A stretch of DNA of 64,000 nt, from NCBI GenBank assembly GCA_030432695.1, contig JAUILN010000006.1:124001-188000 (forward strand). Reading direction: 5' to 3'. The notes under the pieces were generated by a model. It was not told where the DNA came from, ran no database searches, and saw only the letters and a program-made list of their open reading frames with translations. The stretch comes from a bacterium. GTDB lineage: Bacteria; Planctomycetota; UBA1135; UBA2386. Below, in pieces: positions 34,692 to 44,700 of this stretch; position 1 is the stretch's first letter; each line of letters begins with the position of its first letter. A program made the translations under genes and the position numbers.

Positions 34692-34852
34692 TCAGCGTCG
34701 GCACCAACTACTTCGACAGCGCATACCATCTCGGCGGAGATCCGTTCTTCGCGGCGATCCCCCACACCGCGGCGACGGTGACCGTACGCTTCCAGATCGA
34801 GGGGCCCGGCATCCAGCCATTGCAGGACGAATCCTGGACGATGGACAATCTA

Positions 34853-35052
34853 CCCCAACGTTGCATGACGCTGCCGGCCAGAATCGCCTCCGCTGCGCTC
34901 CGGCTGCCGAGATACGACGTCTGGAGCGACCGTGCTCGCGCCTCCCGACCTCACCGAAGGTGCAATACGCCTACGGCCTGAAGTCGCTGCGCGCGGCCCC
35001 TCCAGACGCCCTCTCACGGCTTCCGACTCGACATCGTCATGCAACGTTGGGG
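34853..35052. mobile_element. 200-bp MITE-like element with 18-bp terminal inverted repeats
   Basis: The ends CCCCAACGTTGCATGACG (34853-34870) and its exact reverse complement (35035-35052) form perfect 18-bp inverted repeats. They are flanked by the direct repeat TCTA at 34849-34852 and 35053-35056, a target-site duplication. The inside encodes nothing recognisable and brings a stop codon into the host frame. With one TCTA removed the host frame closes perfectly, which confirms insertion. It is too short for a transposase, so it would be mobilised in trans by an IS element sharing these ends. No such IS is in the window. Confidence 0.85.
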
Positions 35053-35620
35053 TCTAAGGGTCCACGTCGCGGCAGCGGTCCAGGGCTCCGTCGCGGCATA
35101 CGGGATCTCGTGCGGACCGGTCCTCGGCGCGGTGGGTGTTCCCCGGATCGGGGGCTCGCTCGACCTCACCGCCGCGAATCTGCCCGCGAGCATGGCGGTC
35201 GCATACGACGGGGTCGGCCTCGGCAATGCGAGGTTCGGCGCGTCCGTCCTGCCGCTGCCGCTCGATTCGTACGGAGCACCCGGCTGTTGGCTCCTGCACG
35301 ACTTCGCGGTCGTCACCGGTCTGCCGATGACGGTGACCGGCTTCGGGGCGAACTCTCGATCGGGGTGCCCGCCGACGCCGGTCTGATCGGGCTGCGGCTG
35401 CTCCATCAGGTCTGGGGCGTAGCTCCCGGTGCCAACGGCGCGGGAGTGCTGATCAGCAATGGTCTGCTGACGACGATCGGGCGGTGACCGTTACGGCCGG
35501 GAGGAGCCGCGTTCGCTGGTCGCGGTGTCGTCGGGGTGAGCGCGCACAGAAATCGTGAAGGTGTCCTGAGCTGGATGGCGCGCAGTCTGGAGAGGACCTC
35601 TCCGACCACCGGACCCCGCC

Positions 35621-37252
35621 ATGCTCCGAACGCCCCACCTGCTCCACTGGACTCTCTGTTCGTCCGCAGCCTGCCTCGCCCTGCCGCTCGGTGCTCAGAC
35701 CCTCTTCGAGAAGCGTCCGGTCAAGCAGGAGGGCCTGTTGATCCCGGCCGGGGCGTTCGCGGCGGTCGACGTGGACCTGGATGGGGACGACGATCTGGTC
35801 GCCGACAAGCGTCTCTACCTGAACGACGGTTCCGGTGGCTTCACCGACGTATCGTCCACGCACATGCCGCCGAGTCCGGGCGCGGTGATTCAGATCGAGG
35901 TCGTCGACGTGGATGGCGACGGGGATCCGGATCTGGTGCTCGCCGTCTACTCGAGTTCGGGCGGCGGTCGGATCTCCCACTTCCCCGAGCAGAACCTGCT
36001 CTACCGGAACGATGGCTCCGGGGTCTTCACGGACGCAACCGCGACCAGCCTGCCGACCGTGATCGACAACACGACCTCGGTGGTCTGTGCCGACCTCGAT
36101 GCCGACGGCGACCTGGATGTGGTGTTCGGCAACGTCGTCAACCTGGTGTCGAGCGTCGACAGCCGGGTCTGTCTGAATCTCGGAGGAGGCCGCTTCGTCG
36201 ATCTCCCGCCGGGTCGACTTCCTTCGGGCGGCGTCTGGCAGCCTTGGCATGCGACGGACATCGACCGAGACGGCGATGTCGATCTCCTCACCGCCTGGGC
36301 CAATGCGCTCGGCGATGTAGACGGCGACGGGGACCTCGACCTGGCGATCGCGAGCTACTGGTTGCCCCCGCACCAGTTCGAGGCCGGCCTGCTCCTCAAC
36401 GACGGGCGCGGGGTGTTCACGGACGTCTCGGCGACGCAGCTTCCGCTCTGGTCGCACGGCCTGTGCACCGACGTGCAGCTGGTCGATCTGGACGGTGATG
36501 GGGCGCTCGATCTGGTCTACGCGACCGATGCGGGCAATGCACTGTTCCGGAACGACGGCACGGGGAACTTCACCGACGCGACGGCGGGCCAGATGCCGGC
36601 GGCGAGCGGTAATACGACTGCGATGTCGGTCGGGGACGTGGACGAGGACGGCGACCTCGACCTGGTGGTCAGTCGATTTGGCGGGCCGTTCGTGTTGCTG
36701 AACAACGGTGCTGGCTCGTTCACGGACTGCACGTCCGCGATCTTGCCCGGCAGTCAGCCCTTCGTTCGCGCGGTCTCTCTCGATGACCTCGACGGCGATG
36801 GCGATCTCGACCTGACCCTGTCGTCGGCCTACGACTTTCCCGGCCTCGGCTGTGGAGGCACCTGCCCCCTCAGCACCGGACTTCACCTCTACACCAACCT
36901 CGCGCGACACCTCGAAGCACCGAAGCTGGCGCTGAGCGGGAACTCCTACGATCTCCAGCTGTTCGCGCGTGGTGCGCTTCCGGGCCAGACCACGCTCGTC
37001 CTACCGGTGCTCGCGCCGCGCACCGCGTACGTGCCCGTGCCGCCGTACGGTGTCTTCGGCCTCGACCCGGCCTCGTCGGTGTCACTCCCGGCCGTCGCGA
37101 TTCCGCAGCCTGCGGGCGAGACCACGCTACGGATCGCGGTTCCCACTTCGCCGAGCCTGCTCGGCGTGCCGGTGCATACCCAGGCGCTGATCGCCCGACT
37201 TCCAGGTTCCGCCCACCTGACCGACGTGGTCCACGACGTGATCCTGCGATGA
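35621..37252 (+). CDS. Secreted FG-GAP/VCBS-repeat protein, short paralogue
   Basis: This is a 543-residue exported protein with signal peptide (LHWTLCSSAACLALPLGAQ) and many calcium-binding-type FG-GAP repeats built on DVDGDGDPDL (for example DIDRDGDVDLLT, DLDGDGDLDL). These predict a beta-propeller with Ca2+ sites. The last 110 residues carry the shared C-terminal module (SLLGVPVHTQALIARLPGSA, ending VILR). It is a shorter paralogue of the 883-residue protein at 48003. Three internal stretches present there are missing here, each joined in frame at a repeat motif. The 70 bp upstream of the ATG also match the other copy. Confidence 0.88.
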   Translation: MLRTPHLLHWTLCSSAACLALPLGAQTLFEKRPVKQEGLLIPAGAFAAVDVDLDGDDDLVADKRLYLNDGSGGFTDVSSTHMPPSPGAVIQIEVVDVDGDGDPDLVLAVYSSSGGGRISHFPEQNLLYRNDGSGVFTDATATSLPTVIDNTTSVVCADLDADGDLDVVFGNVVNLVSSVDSRVCLNLGGGRFVDLPPGRLPSGGVWQPWHATDIDRDGDVDLLTAWANALGDVDGDGDLDLAIASYWLPPHQFEAGLLLNDGRGVFTDVSATQLPLWSHGLCTDVQLVDLDGDGALDLVYATDAGNALFRNDGTGNFTDATAGQMPAASGNTTAMSVGDVDEDGDLDLVVSRFGGPFVLLNNGAGSFTDCTSAILPGSQPFVRAVSLDDLDGDGDLDLTLSSAYDFPGLGCGGTCPLSTGLHLYTNLARHLEAPKLALSGNSYDLQLFARGALPGQTTLVLPVLAPRTAYVPVPPYGVFGLDPASSVSLPAVAIPQPAGETTLRIAVPTSPSLLGVPVHTQALIARLPGSAHLTDVVHDVILR

Positions 37253-37556
37253 GTCCGAACCTCGCGACCTGTCCGCCTCGGTGCCAGGCACCGGGGCGGA
37301 CAGGCACCGGGGCGGACTGTCGTCGAGAGCAGAAGATCGGCGGCCGATCCACTCGGCGTGCTTCGGAAGGATGCTCATGGCAACTTTCCGGCTTCGCGCA
37401 AGCCATGACCTCTGCATCGCTGTCTGCCGCACCAACGTACACAGCCGCTCGATTGCGACCGCCCGCCGTTCCGCAACGTGCGCCGCAGCGTCCAAAGAGA
37501 ACTGAACTTCCCCCCAACCAGTGTGGAGTTCAATCAAATCGCGCCCACTCGACAGC
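37253..37556. other. Convergent intergenic gap, 304 bp
   Basis: This gap lies between the short FG-GAP gene and the kinase gene, which converge. It holds palindromic repeat copy F with a partly duplicated right arm, and near 37503-37536 a weak hairpin (TGAACT ... AGTTCA) next to the kinase stop that might terminate transcription. The remainder (about 37320-37500) shows no coding pattern or repeat that I can recognise. Confidence 0.6.
37268..37304. repeat. Palindromic repeat copy F, right arm duplicated
   Basis: An inverted repeat of 18 pairs is centred on A37286 with core GGTGCCAGGCACC and arms CCTGTCCGCCTC and complement. The 16-nt right arm GGCACCGGGGCGGACA (37287-37302) is repeated at once (37303-37318, 15 of 16 identical). 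The left arm could therefore pair with either copy. It sits 15 bp after the FG-GAP stop, in terminator position. Confidence 0.8.
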
Positions 37557-39920
37557 TCAGCGAGCCGCGGAGCGCATGTGCTCGACGAGCGCGCGCCACG
37601 CTTCGCCCTCGGGGCCTTCCTCGGCCGCCATCCGCGTCACCCATGTGTTCCGGGTCAGCGACGCGAGTTTGGCGTGGCTGCGATGGTCGTGCATCGGATC
37701 GTCGACGCGCCCGAGCAGCACGTCGACGTCCTTTCGCACCCAGTCCCGAGCTGTCCGACGCCATACCGCTCGCTGTTCGTCGGTCGCCGTTTCCGACTCG
37801 GCGGCGGCATCGAGCAAGACCATCGCGCCCCGCTCGCGGTAGCCGTGGATCCAGTCGTCGAACAGTTCCGCGTCGCCACCGATCCACTCGAGAACACGTG
37901 AGGCGGCTTCATCCCAGCGGTGCTCACGTGGCAGCAACCACAGCGCTGCCTCCGCGCGGCCCCAGGCGTGGACCGTTTCGGTCGGATCTTCTGCGATGCG
38001 GCGTAGCAGGTCGACCTTCCCGACGAGAGCGGCCTCACTGCGCTCGAGTACTCCCGTGAGGTAGGACTCGGGCGGCCAGGTCTTCATGAACGCGTCGCGG
38101 AGCAGGAACACCTCCCGCATCGTGTGGCGCATGTCGACGTGCCGGTTCAGCCGTTCGAGGACCCAGGTGTGGTTGGCCCATGGACCGGTCTCGTCGGTCT
38201 GCATGGCCAGCGACTGCGTGCTGAGCGCGAGCGCGCGTTCGAGTTCGTGGCTCGCGAGCAACCCACGCGTCATGAAGGACAAGGTGTCGGCGTACTTCGA
38301 CGAGCCCTTGGGGAAAAGGCCCAGGCATTCCTCGAAGCACTCGAGGGCGCGATCGTGATCGTTCGCTCGATCGGCCGCGACGCCTTCCTGATAGCGGGCT
38401 TGTCCGAACGTCGCGCTCGCGTCCTGCAACGACGAATCGATGTCGTCGGCAATCTCCTGGACGGCTGCGCGTCGGTTCGCGCCGACCAGGTCGGTCGATG
38501 CGAGTTCGACCGCGCGGCCGACCTTCTCGGCGGCTCGGCGCAGGCGAAGGTAGCGCTCTCCGTTCGCCTCGTCGGGTGGTTGCACGAACGACGCATCCGC
38601 GAGCAGCTCGTCGATCCGTGCGTTGGTCTGTTCGCGTTTCTTGCTCTGATCGAGCTCACGGAAAGCGATCCATCCGGCGAGTGCTCCCACCACCAGGACG
38701 GATGCCGCCGCGGCGATCGCCTTGCGACGTCGGCGCAGGAGCTTCGAGAGCTTGTAGCCGGCGGTCGGCGGCCGCGCTTCGACGGTCTGGTGCGACAGGA
38801 ATCGCGCGAGGTCCTCGGCGAAGGCCGCCGCCGTCGCGTATCGGCGGCGCGGGTCTTTGTCGAGCGCGCGCATGACGATCCAGTCGAGATCGCCGCGCAG
38901 TCGGGAGGACATCCGCGTCACGTCGGTCCGGCGCAGTGCCGCGACCTCGGCCTTGCGATCGCCCAGCGTGGTGACGCGGGTGCTCGGGCGTTGCGGCTCG
39001 ACCTCGCGGATGTGCCGGAGCATGGCCTCGAAACCGTTGCGCAGCAGCGTTGTGGTGTCGAAGGGCAACACCCCGGTCAGCAGCTCGTAGAGCACGACGC
39101 CGAGCGAATACACGTCGCTGCGGTCGTCGACAGCATTCCTGCCGCGACCGGCCTGCTCGGGGGCCATGTACTCCGGAGTGCCGACGAGCTGTTCGAGATG
39201 GGTCTGCAGCGACTGGCGTTCGATCAACGACGCGTCGGCGGCGCGCGCGATGCCGAAGTCGATGATCTTGGGGACCGGTTTGTCGTCGACCTCGGTGACG
39301 AGGAGGTTGGACGGCTTCAGATCGCGGTGGACGATGCCACGTTCGTGGCAGTGTTCGACCGCGAGCGCGACCTGCCGGAACAACTCGACGCGCGCCTCGA
39401 TGCCGAGTCGCGCGTCGTCGCAAGACTTGGTGATCGGAGCGCCGCGGACGAACTCCATGACGAAGTACGGACGGCCGCTCGGTGTGACGCCGGCGTCGTG
39501 CACGGTCGCGACGTTCGGGTGGTCGAGCGCGGCGAGCGTCTGGCGTTCGGCCTCGAAGCGCGCGACGACCTGCTCGGTGTCGACACCGGGCTTGAGGACC
39601 TTGAATGCGACCGTGCGTTCGACCGGTTCGAGCTGCGCCGCGCGGAACACGCGGCCGAATCCTCCTTCGCCGATGATCTCCTCGAGGCGATAGCGTCCGA
39701 TCACGTCGCCGACGGCTTCGCCAATCGGCGCGCGTGCGACCTCCTCGGGTTCCGGTGGCAGCGCGTCGTGGGAGGCGAGCAGCGCGAGCACCTCGTCGCG
39801 GACCCGGTCGACCCCTGCGCACAGCTCGGCCAGCAGCGATTCACGTTCGCTCGCTGGTGCATCAGCAACGACCTGGAAGATCTCCTTGACGCGTCGCCAG
39901 GTCTGGGGCGTCGGAGTCAT
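37557..39920 (-). CDS. Ser/Thr protein kinase with TM helix and helical C-terminus
   Basis: This is a 787-residue kinase. I chose the ATG at 39920, which overlaps the sigma stop (ATGA). The glycine loop is GEGGFG, with K107 (VAFKVL), HRDLKPSN at 198-205, DFG at 221 and GTPEYMAPEQ. All catalytic residues are present. A membrane helix lies at about 405-425 (AIAAAASVLVVGALAGWIAF). The C-terminal 360 residues are helical with TPR-like pieces (HDRALECFEECLGLFPKGSS). It is the second gene of a sigma-kinase operon. Confidence 0.92.
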   Translation of the reverse strand: MTPTPQTWRRVKEIFQVVADAPASERESLLAELCAGVDRVRDEVLALLASHDALPPEPEEVARAPIGEAVGDVIGRYRLEEIIGEGGFGRVFRAAQLEPVERTVAFKVLKPGVDTEQVVARFEAERQTLAALDHPNVATVHDAGVTPSGRPYFVMEFVRGAPITKSCDDARLGIEARVELFRQVALAVEHCHERGIVHRDLKPSNLLVTEVDDKPVPKIIDFGIARAADASLIERQSLQTHLEQLVGTPEYMAPEQAGRGRNAVDDRSDVYSLGVVLYELLTGVLPFDTTTLLRNGFEAMLRHIREVEPQRPSTRVTTLGDRKAEVAALRRTDVTRMSSRLRGDLDWIVMRALDKDPRRRYATAAAFAEDLARFLSHQTVEARPPTAGYKLSKLLRRRRKAIAAAASVLVVGALAGWIAFRELDQSKKREQTNARIDELLADASFVQPPDEANGERYLRLRRAAEKVGRAVELASTDLVGANRRAAVQEIADDIDSSLQDASATFGQARYQEGVAADRANDHDRALECFEECLGLFPKGSSKYADTLSFMTRGLLASHELERALALSTQSLAMQTDETGPWANHTWVLERLNRHVDMRHTMREVFLLRDAFMKTWPPESYLTGVLERSEAALVGKVDLLRRIAEDPTETVHAWGRAEAALWLLPREHRWDEAASRVLEWIGGDAELFDDWIHGYRERGAMVLLDAAAESETATDEQRAVWRRTARDWVRKDVDVLLGRVDDPMHDHRSHAKLASLTRNTWVTRMAAEEGPEGEAWRALVEHMRSAAR

Positions 39921-40492
39921 TGCGAGTTCCCGAGTGCGTTGTGCAGCATCGAACGCGCGAACGCCCACTCGCGGCGCACCGACCGCTCGTGGATGCCGAG
40001 CATGGACGCGATCTCGCTGGTGGGCAGGCCGGCGAAGACCCGCAGCTTCACGATCTCTGCGAGACGCGGATCCCGCGCCTCGAGTTGTGTCGTGATCTCG
40101 TCGATCGTCAGCGTCGCGTCGGGATCGGCGAGGACTGCGACGTCAGCCGGATCGAGCACGCGAGCGACCGATCCCGGGTCGCGCTTGTCGCGCTTCTTGT
40201 TGCGCGCATGGTCGATCAGGATGCGGCGCATCGACTCGGCTGCCGCGCCGAAGAAGTGTCTGCGCGTGTCCCAGCCGACGTCGCTACCGACCAGCTTGAG
40301 GAAGGCCTCGTGCACGAGCGCGGTCGCGCCGAGCGTGTGACCGAGGCGCTCGGAGCCGAGTTTGGCACGCGCCATCGCGCGCAGCTCGCCGTAGACCAAA
40401 GGGAGCAGGCGGTCGTAGTCGACCCTGCCCTCCGCGCGGCCGCTCGCCAGGATGGCGGTGACGGCGGTGCGGGGTTCCTCGGCAGGCGGCAT
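39917..40492 (-). CDS. ECF sigma factor coupled to kinase
   Basis: This is a 191-residue sigma factor of the planctomycete kinase-associated type. Diagnostic blocks are HTLGATALVHEAFLKLV and HFFGAAAESMRRILIDHA. Region 4 is LRVFAGLPTSEIASMLGIHE and ends VRREWAFARSMLHNAL. It is translation-coupled to the kinase downstream. A 149-bp gap separates it from the two-gene unit upstream on the same strand, and nothing recognisable lies in that gap. Confidence 0.93.
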   Translation of the reverse strand: MPPAEEPRTAVTAILASGRAEGRVDYDRLLPLVYGELRAMARAKLGSERLGHTLGATALVHEAFLKLVGSDVGWDTRRHFFGAAAESMRRILIDHARNKKRDKRDPGSVARVLDPADVAVLADPDATLTIDEITTQLEARDPRLAEIVKLRVFAGLPTSEIASMLGIHERSVRREWAFARSMLHNALGNSQ

Positions 40493-40641
40493 CCGAGGAT
40501 TGTGCGCAGGGTGCCATCGGTGCGCCAGTCGGGGAGGAGTGTGGAGGTCTGCCGACATGCATGCCCGGTGTTCGGACGTGCGGCGCGGCCGGGCGTTGCC
40601 CCGAGAGGGTCCGTGCGTGTGTCGAGAGCGTTGCGACCGGG

Positions 40642-41751
40642 TCATGGGTGCCTGCTCGGTCCGCGGATCGAGTCGACATGGCAAGGCGGCGTGACGGGCC
40701 GGCCGTCGGTCCCGAAGAACTGGATCCAGCCGCTGCCGTGGTCGCCGAGGAGGAAGTTGCCCGTGCTGTCGACGTCGGTGACGACCACGGCTTCGGGTGG
40801 CAGGTGCAGGGCGACCTGGTCTAGCTCGTTGCCTGCGAGCCGGAATGCCCGGCACGCGGCGCGGAGCGGACGCTCGGCCTCGAACCGGACTCGGGCGACT
40901 CGGTCCGTCGGTTCCGAGAAGTCGGACACGCGGGCGGCGACGGGCTCGACCCGATCGAGTCCTATCGTGACGGGCTCGCCCGCAGGGTCGGCGTGCGCGT
41001 CCAGCGTGACCCGGTGCGAGCGGGCGTAGCCGTGCGATACGAGCAGCGTCACACGACCGGGGCGAAGGCCGTCGATCGTGGTCACCGTGCCCGGCATGGC
41101 GGCGAACGTGCGACCGTCCGCTGATGTGCGTGAGCCGAGCACCTGGATCGTTGCGGCGTGGCCCGTGGCCGGGCCGACGACCCGCACATCGACATGGGCT
41201 GGGCCATCCGGCACGGAGTGGGCGAACTCCGCGCGAGCGACGGCAGCCGCGAGGTCGTTCGTGGCATGCGGCCGCAGCGACACCACGAGGCGCTCGTTGG
41301 TGGTGCCGCCGCGCGCTTCGATGATCGAGCGACCGGGGAACAGCGTCGACGCGGCGAGGCTGCCGTCGCGCGCGGCATGCACGGTGCGGCCAGCGTTCGG
41401 TCCAGCGACGAAGCGGAGGGTCGCTCGATTCGGGAAGCGGCCGGCCGCTGCGACCAGGACCGCAGTGCGGTCGGCGGTGCGCGGCTCCAGCGGTGGGAAG
41501 CGACTCGCCGCCGCGCTTTCGACCGGTTCCACCACCTTCCGAGACGTCATCGACGAGCCTCGGCCGACATGCACCGTGCCCGCTGATCTCACGGTATCGG
41601 TCGCGCGAGATTCGGCAGCCCGACTCGGCGGCGCCATGTCGCACGTGTCCAGGTCGATCGGCATCCACGTGATCGCGATCATCGCCGCCACGGTGCAAAC
41701 CGCGAGCGCGGCGACGAAGTCCCGCCGCGTGGGCCGAGTCCGGAGCCTCAT
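40642..41751 (-). CDS. Membrane-anchored or exported protein of unknown function
   Basis: This 369-residue protein has one N-terminal hydrophobic helix after a basic start (MRLRTRPTRRDFVAALAVCT then VAAMIAITWMPID), so it is anchored or exported. The rest looks like several beta domains (for example TLRFVAGPNAGRTVHAARDG, VTTIDGLRPGRVTLLVSHGY), perhaps carboxypeptidase-regulatory-like. No catalytic motif is visible. Its ATG overlaps the stop of the large lipoprotein gene (ATGA), so the two are made together and may act together at the cell surface. Confidence 0.7.
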   Translation of the reverse strand: MRLRTRPTRRDFVAALAVCTVAAMIAITWMPIDLDTCDMAPPSRAAESRATDTVRSAGTVHVGRGSSMTSRKVVEPVESAAASRFPPLEPRTADRTAVLVAAAGRFPNRATLRFVAGPNAGRTVHAARDGSLAASTLFPGRSIIEARGGTTNERLVVSLRPHATNDLAAAVARAEFAHSVPDGPAHVDVRVVGPATGHAATIQVLGSRTSADGRTFAAMPGTVTTIDGLRPGRVTLLVSHGYARSHRVTLDAHADPAGEPVTIGLDRVEPVAARVSDFSEPTDRVARVRFEAERPLRAACRAFRLAGNELDQVALHLPPEAVVVTDVDSTGNFLLGDHGSGWIQFFGTDGRPVTPPCHVDSIRGPSRHP

Positions 41752-44700
41752 CGCTCCTGCACCTCATAGGCGCCCATGTCGACCTGAGGACGACCGCGCC
41801 CGCTCGCGTCCGTGACCCGTGCGTTGCCGTCGAGGTCGGTGGTCGGTAGAGCCTGAAGACCTGGTGTCCAGGGATCCGTGTCGACGAGGCGATTGCCCGT
41901 ATCGATGCACGGCGAGTTGCTGCTCAGGCGCAGGTCGCCCGACGGCGAGTTGGCGAGGGTCGGATCTCCACCGATCACACCGGGGCCGCTGAGAACGTAG
42001 AGCTGTCCGACCAAGGAGGCCCGGATCCTGCCCTGGAGGTTGGGTTGAGGTCCGTAGAAGCCGTAGGGATCCTGCGCGGAGTTCTCGACTTCCGTCGAGA
42101 CGAGGCCCGGGACCACGTCCGTCGTGGCTTGTGCAACCTCGTCGGTGACGTCCGCGAAGCGATTCTGACCTGCCAGGAAGCGCATGCGACGCGTGTTGTC
42201 GAAGAGGATGCAGTTGTCCAGCCAGACCGGGCCACCGGCGCGGACTCCACCCGTTGCCGGAAAGTTCGTCTGCGTCACGAAGCGTCCGCGGTCTCCGGAG
42301 GTCGTGACGAATTGGGCATCCACGGTTCCCGTGGCGCCGTTCTCGACGATCGTGCAGTTGATGAACCACACCGGATGGTTGCCGGTCAGGGCTGCGCCGG
42401 CAATCTCTCCCTCGTTGCGATAGAAGACACAACCGATCGCGACGGCCGAGTCCTCGTCGGCGAGGAGGCCGCCGACGATCTGGCCCGTGTTGCCCCGGAA
42501 CTCGCAGTTCAGGAATCGGGACCGGCCGGGGACGGGTCCGATCGGGTGGACTCGGGCCGCGGTTTCCTCGTTCCATTCGAACGTCGCGCGTTCGACCGTG
42601 CAGTCGGCGACGTCCAGCGAGATCCCGGTGTTGTAGGCGAACGTCGTCCGGATGACGGCCGTCTCGACCACGAACGCCACGCTCTCACCGGCGGGGGCCT
42701 CGTTGTCGACGAACACGCAGTCCTCGACGAGCGATCTGCGCGAGCCCTGCCCGATGAGCAGGAACGTCCCGGCATTGCGGCGCACGAGGACGTTGCGGAA
42801 CTCGCCGGAGCTGGCTCCAGACGTCGTGACCGTCCGCTGCGATGCGCCCTGGATCGAGAACCCGTCGAGCCGGCCATGGACGTCGGGTCCGATCTCGACC
42901 AGGAAGCGGACGTTGTCACCCAGGTTCGTGAGGGGGCCGGAGGGTGGATCGTCTCCGCCGAGATCGCCCTCCAGGATGCAGAGGCCGGCCAGCGGATCCG
43001 CGTTGCGCTTGGCTCGCTTGTTCTCCTCGCTCACGCCCTCGAATCCACCATAGACCCCGACGTTGTCCACCAGGCTGAAGGTCTCGTTGCTCGATGCTGG
43101 GGAGTAGGTGCCGCGTGCGACCCAGATCTGGCTGATGTCGTTGGCAGGCTCCGCGTCGCCGTTGCGAGTGGTCGCTGCGTCGAGTGCTGCGTCGAGGCCG
43201 ATCGCGTCCGACCAGGACGTTCCCATTCCCGATGCTCCCGGCTTCACGTGCAGGATCAGCGCGGGGATCAGCGGATACGGATCTTCCGAGTCGACGAGTC
43301 CGTCCGAGTCCGTGTCGGGATTCATCGGATCGGTCCCCGCATCGCGTTCCGCGCCGTCCTCGAGGCCGTCGCCGTCGGTGTCCGAGGTTCGCGGGTCCGA
43401 CTCGACGCGCCGTGGGTAGCCGAGGGTCGCGAGCTCCGGCGAACCGGCCTCCCACCCGTCGTGGATCTCGAACCAGTCGGAGAGGCCGTCTTCGTCCGAA
43501 TCGACGGCTGCATCGCTCGTGCCGCGGAGGTCCTCCTCGAATCGCAGGAGCCCGTCCTCGTCACGGTCCTCGCTGAACGCGAGGATGATCGTGTCGCCCG
43601 CGACGATCGGAATGCTCGATATGTCCGCGACCGTGGTGTGCTCGCGGCGGCTCCCGATGACGCCCCAGAACGCACTGGCGTTGCGGGTCGCGCCCGGGGT
43701 GAAGCGGTGCCCGCGGATCGACTCCAGAACCCGTTCCCCGGTCGGCTCACCATCGGGTCCGATCGAGTCGGAGAACAGGAATCCGGCCTCGGCGTCGTCT
43801 GGGGTCAGACCGACGATCTCGAGGGCCTTGCTCAGCGTCAGTCCGGTCGGATTGCCGTTCTCGTCGCGATTCACCGTCGTCGCGATGCGGAACACCTCGA
43901 ACTCACCACCTCCGTACTGGATCTCGATCCGTGCCGTGCGTGACGCCGTCTTCTCGGTGAGGAACTCGAAGTCGATGCCATTGCTGTCGAGAAGGCCGAA
44001 TGCACCCGGTCGGATCGAGAGCGAGTCGGGTCGCGCGAGGAACCGCTTGATCACGTCCGCATTGACGTCGGAGGCGACGAACTCGAGAACGGGGCTCGCC
44101 TCGTTGGGCGCCAGCGTGACCGCACCGGCGGGCATGCGCATCGTCGCCAGGACGGAGTACGTGTTGTCCACGCCTTCCGGTGCGTACAGGACGGCCGAGG
44201 TCAGGTTGTCGAGCGTGAAGGTCGAATCGCCGACGTTGCGCAGGATCACACCGGACCCGATGCGGCCGGACGCGGCGACCTCGGTGCGGTCCCTGCTCTC
44301 CGTGCGGTAGCGGGAGTGCTCCTGCTGGCTCGTCGAACTCTCCTCTCTCGACGACGTCCAGCTGCCTTCCCACGCGTAGCCGAGAGCGACCCCGAAGGTC
44401 CAGGATACTCCTCCCGGGGGCATGATGCCGATTCTCGTCTGGACCTGCGAGGAGAACGTGGCGGACGCCGAGTGGGTCATGCTCGACGAACTGCTCGTGG
44501 TATTGGTTCGGCTCGTCGAGAACGTGGTGCCGTACTCCGACGATTGACCGACCGACTCCGCGTACTCGATGTCGAGGCGCACGTCGAGATCGCCGGCGAA
44601 CTCCATTTCGAACTCCGGAACGTTCGCGATCAACGGGCTGGTCGTGCCGGAAGCGAACTCCTGGTAGTCCGTCCTACCGTCGCCGTCCGTGTCGTCGAGG

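Larger units (their letters stand above)
34652..35487 (+). pseudogene. Secreted-protein gene disrupted by inserted element and frameshift
   Basis: The host frame reads TNYFDSAYHLGGDPFFAAIP ... LQDESWTMDNL, is broken by the 200-bp element, and resumes RVHVAAAVQGSVAAYGISCG. Removing the element plus one TCTA restores MDNL-RVHV in the same frame. A second lesion near 35345 shifts the reading frame: TGFGA in one frame continues as ELSIGVPADAGLIGLRLLHQ in the next. The tail VAPGANGAGVLISNGLLTTI is the secreted-protein C-terminal module. The 5' part, including any signal peptide, is missing, and a palindromic repeat marks the truncation point. It is non-functional. Confidence 0.82.

Noticed and set aside
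37281..37505. Short open frame of 74 codons in the convergent gap
   Set aside because: It begins inside the palindromic repeat, has no ribosome site and no protein-like pattern.
38124..40340. 738-codon plus-strand open frame
   Set aside because: It is antisense to the kinase/sigma pair, whose motifs are all on the minus strand.
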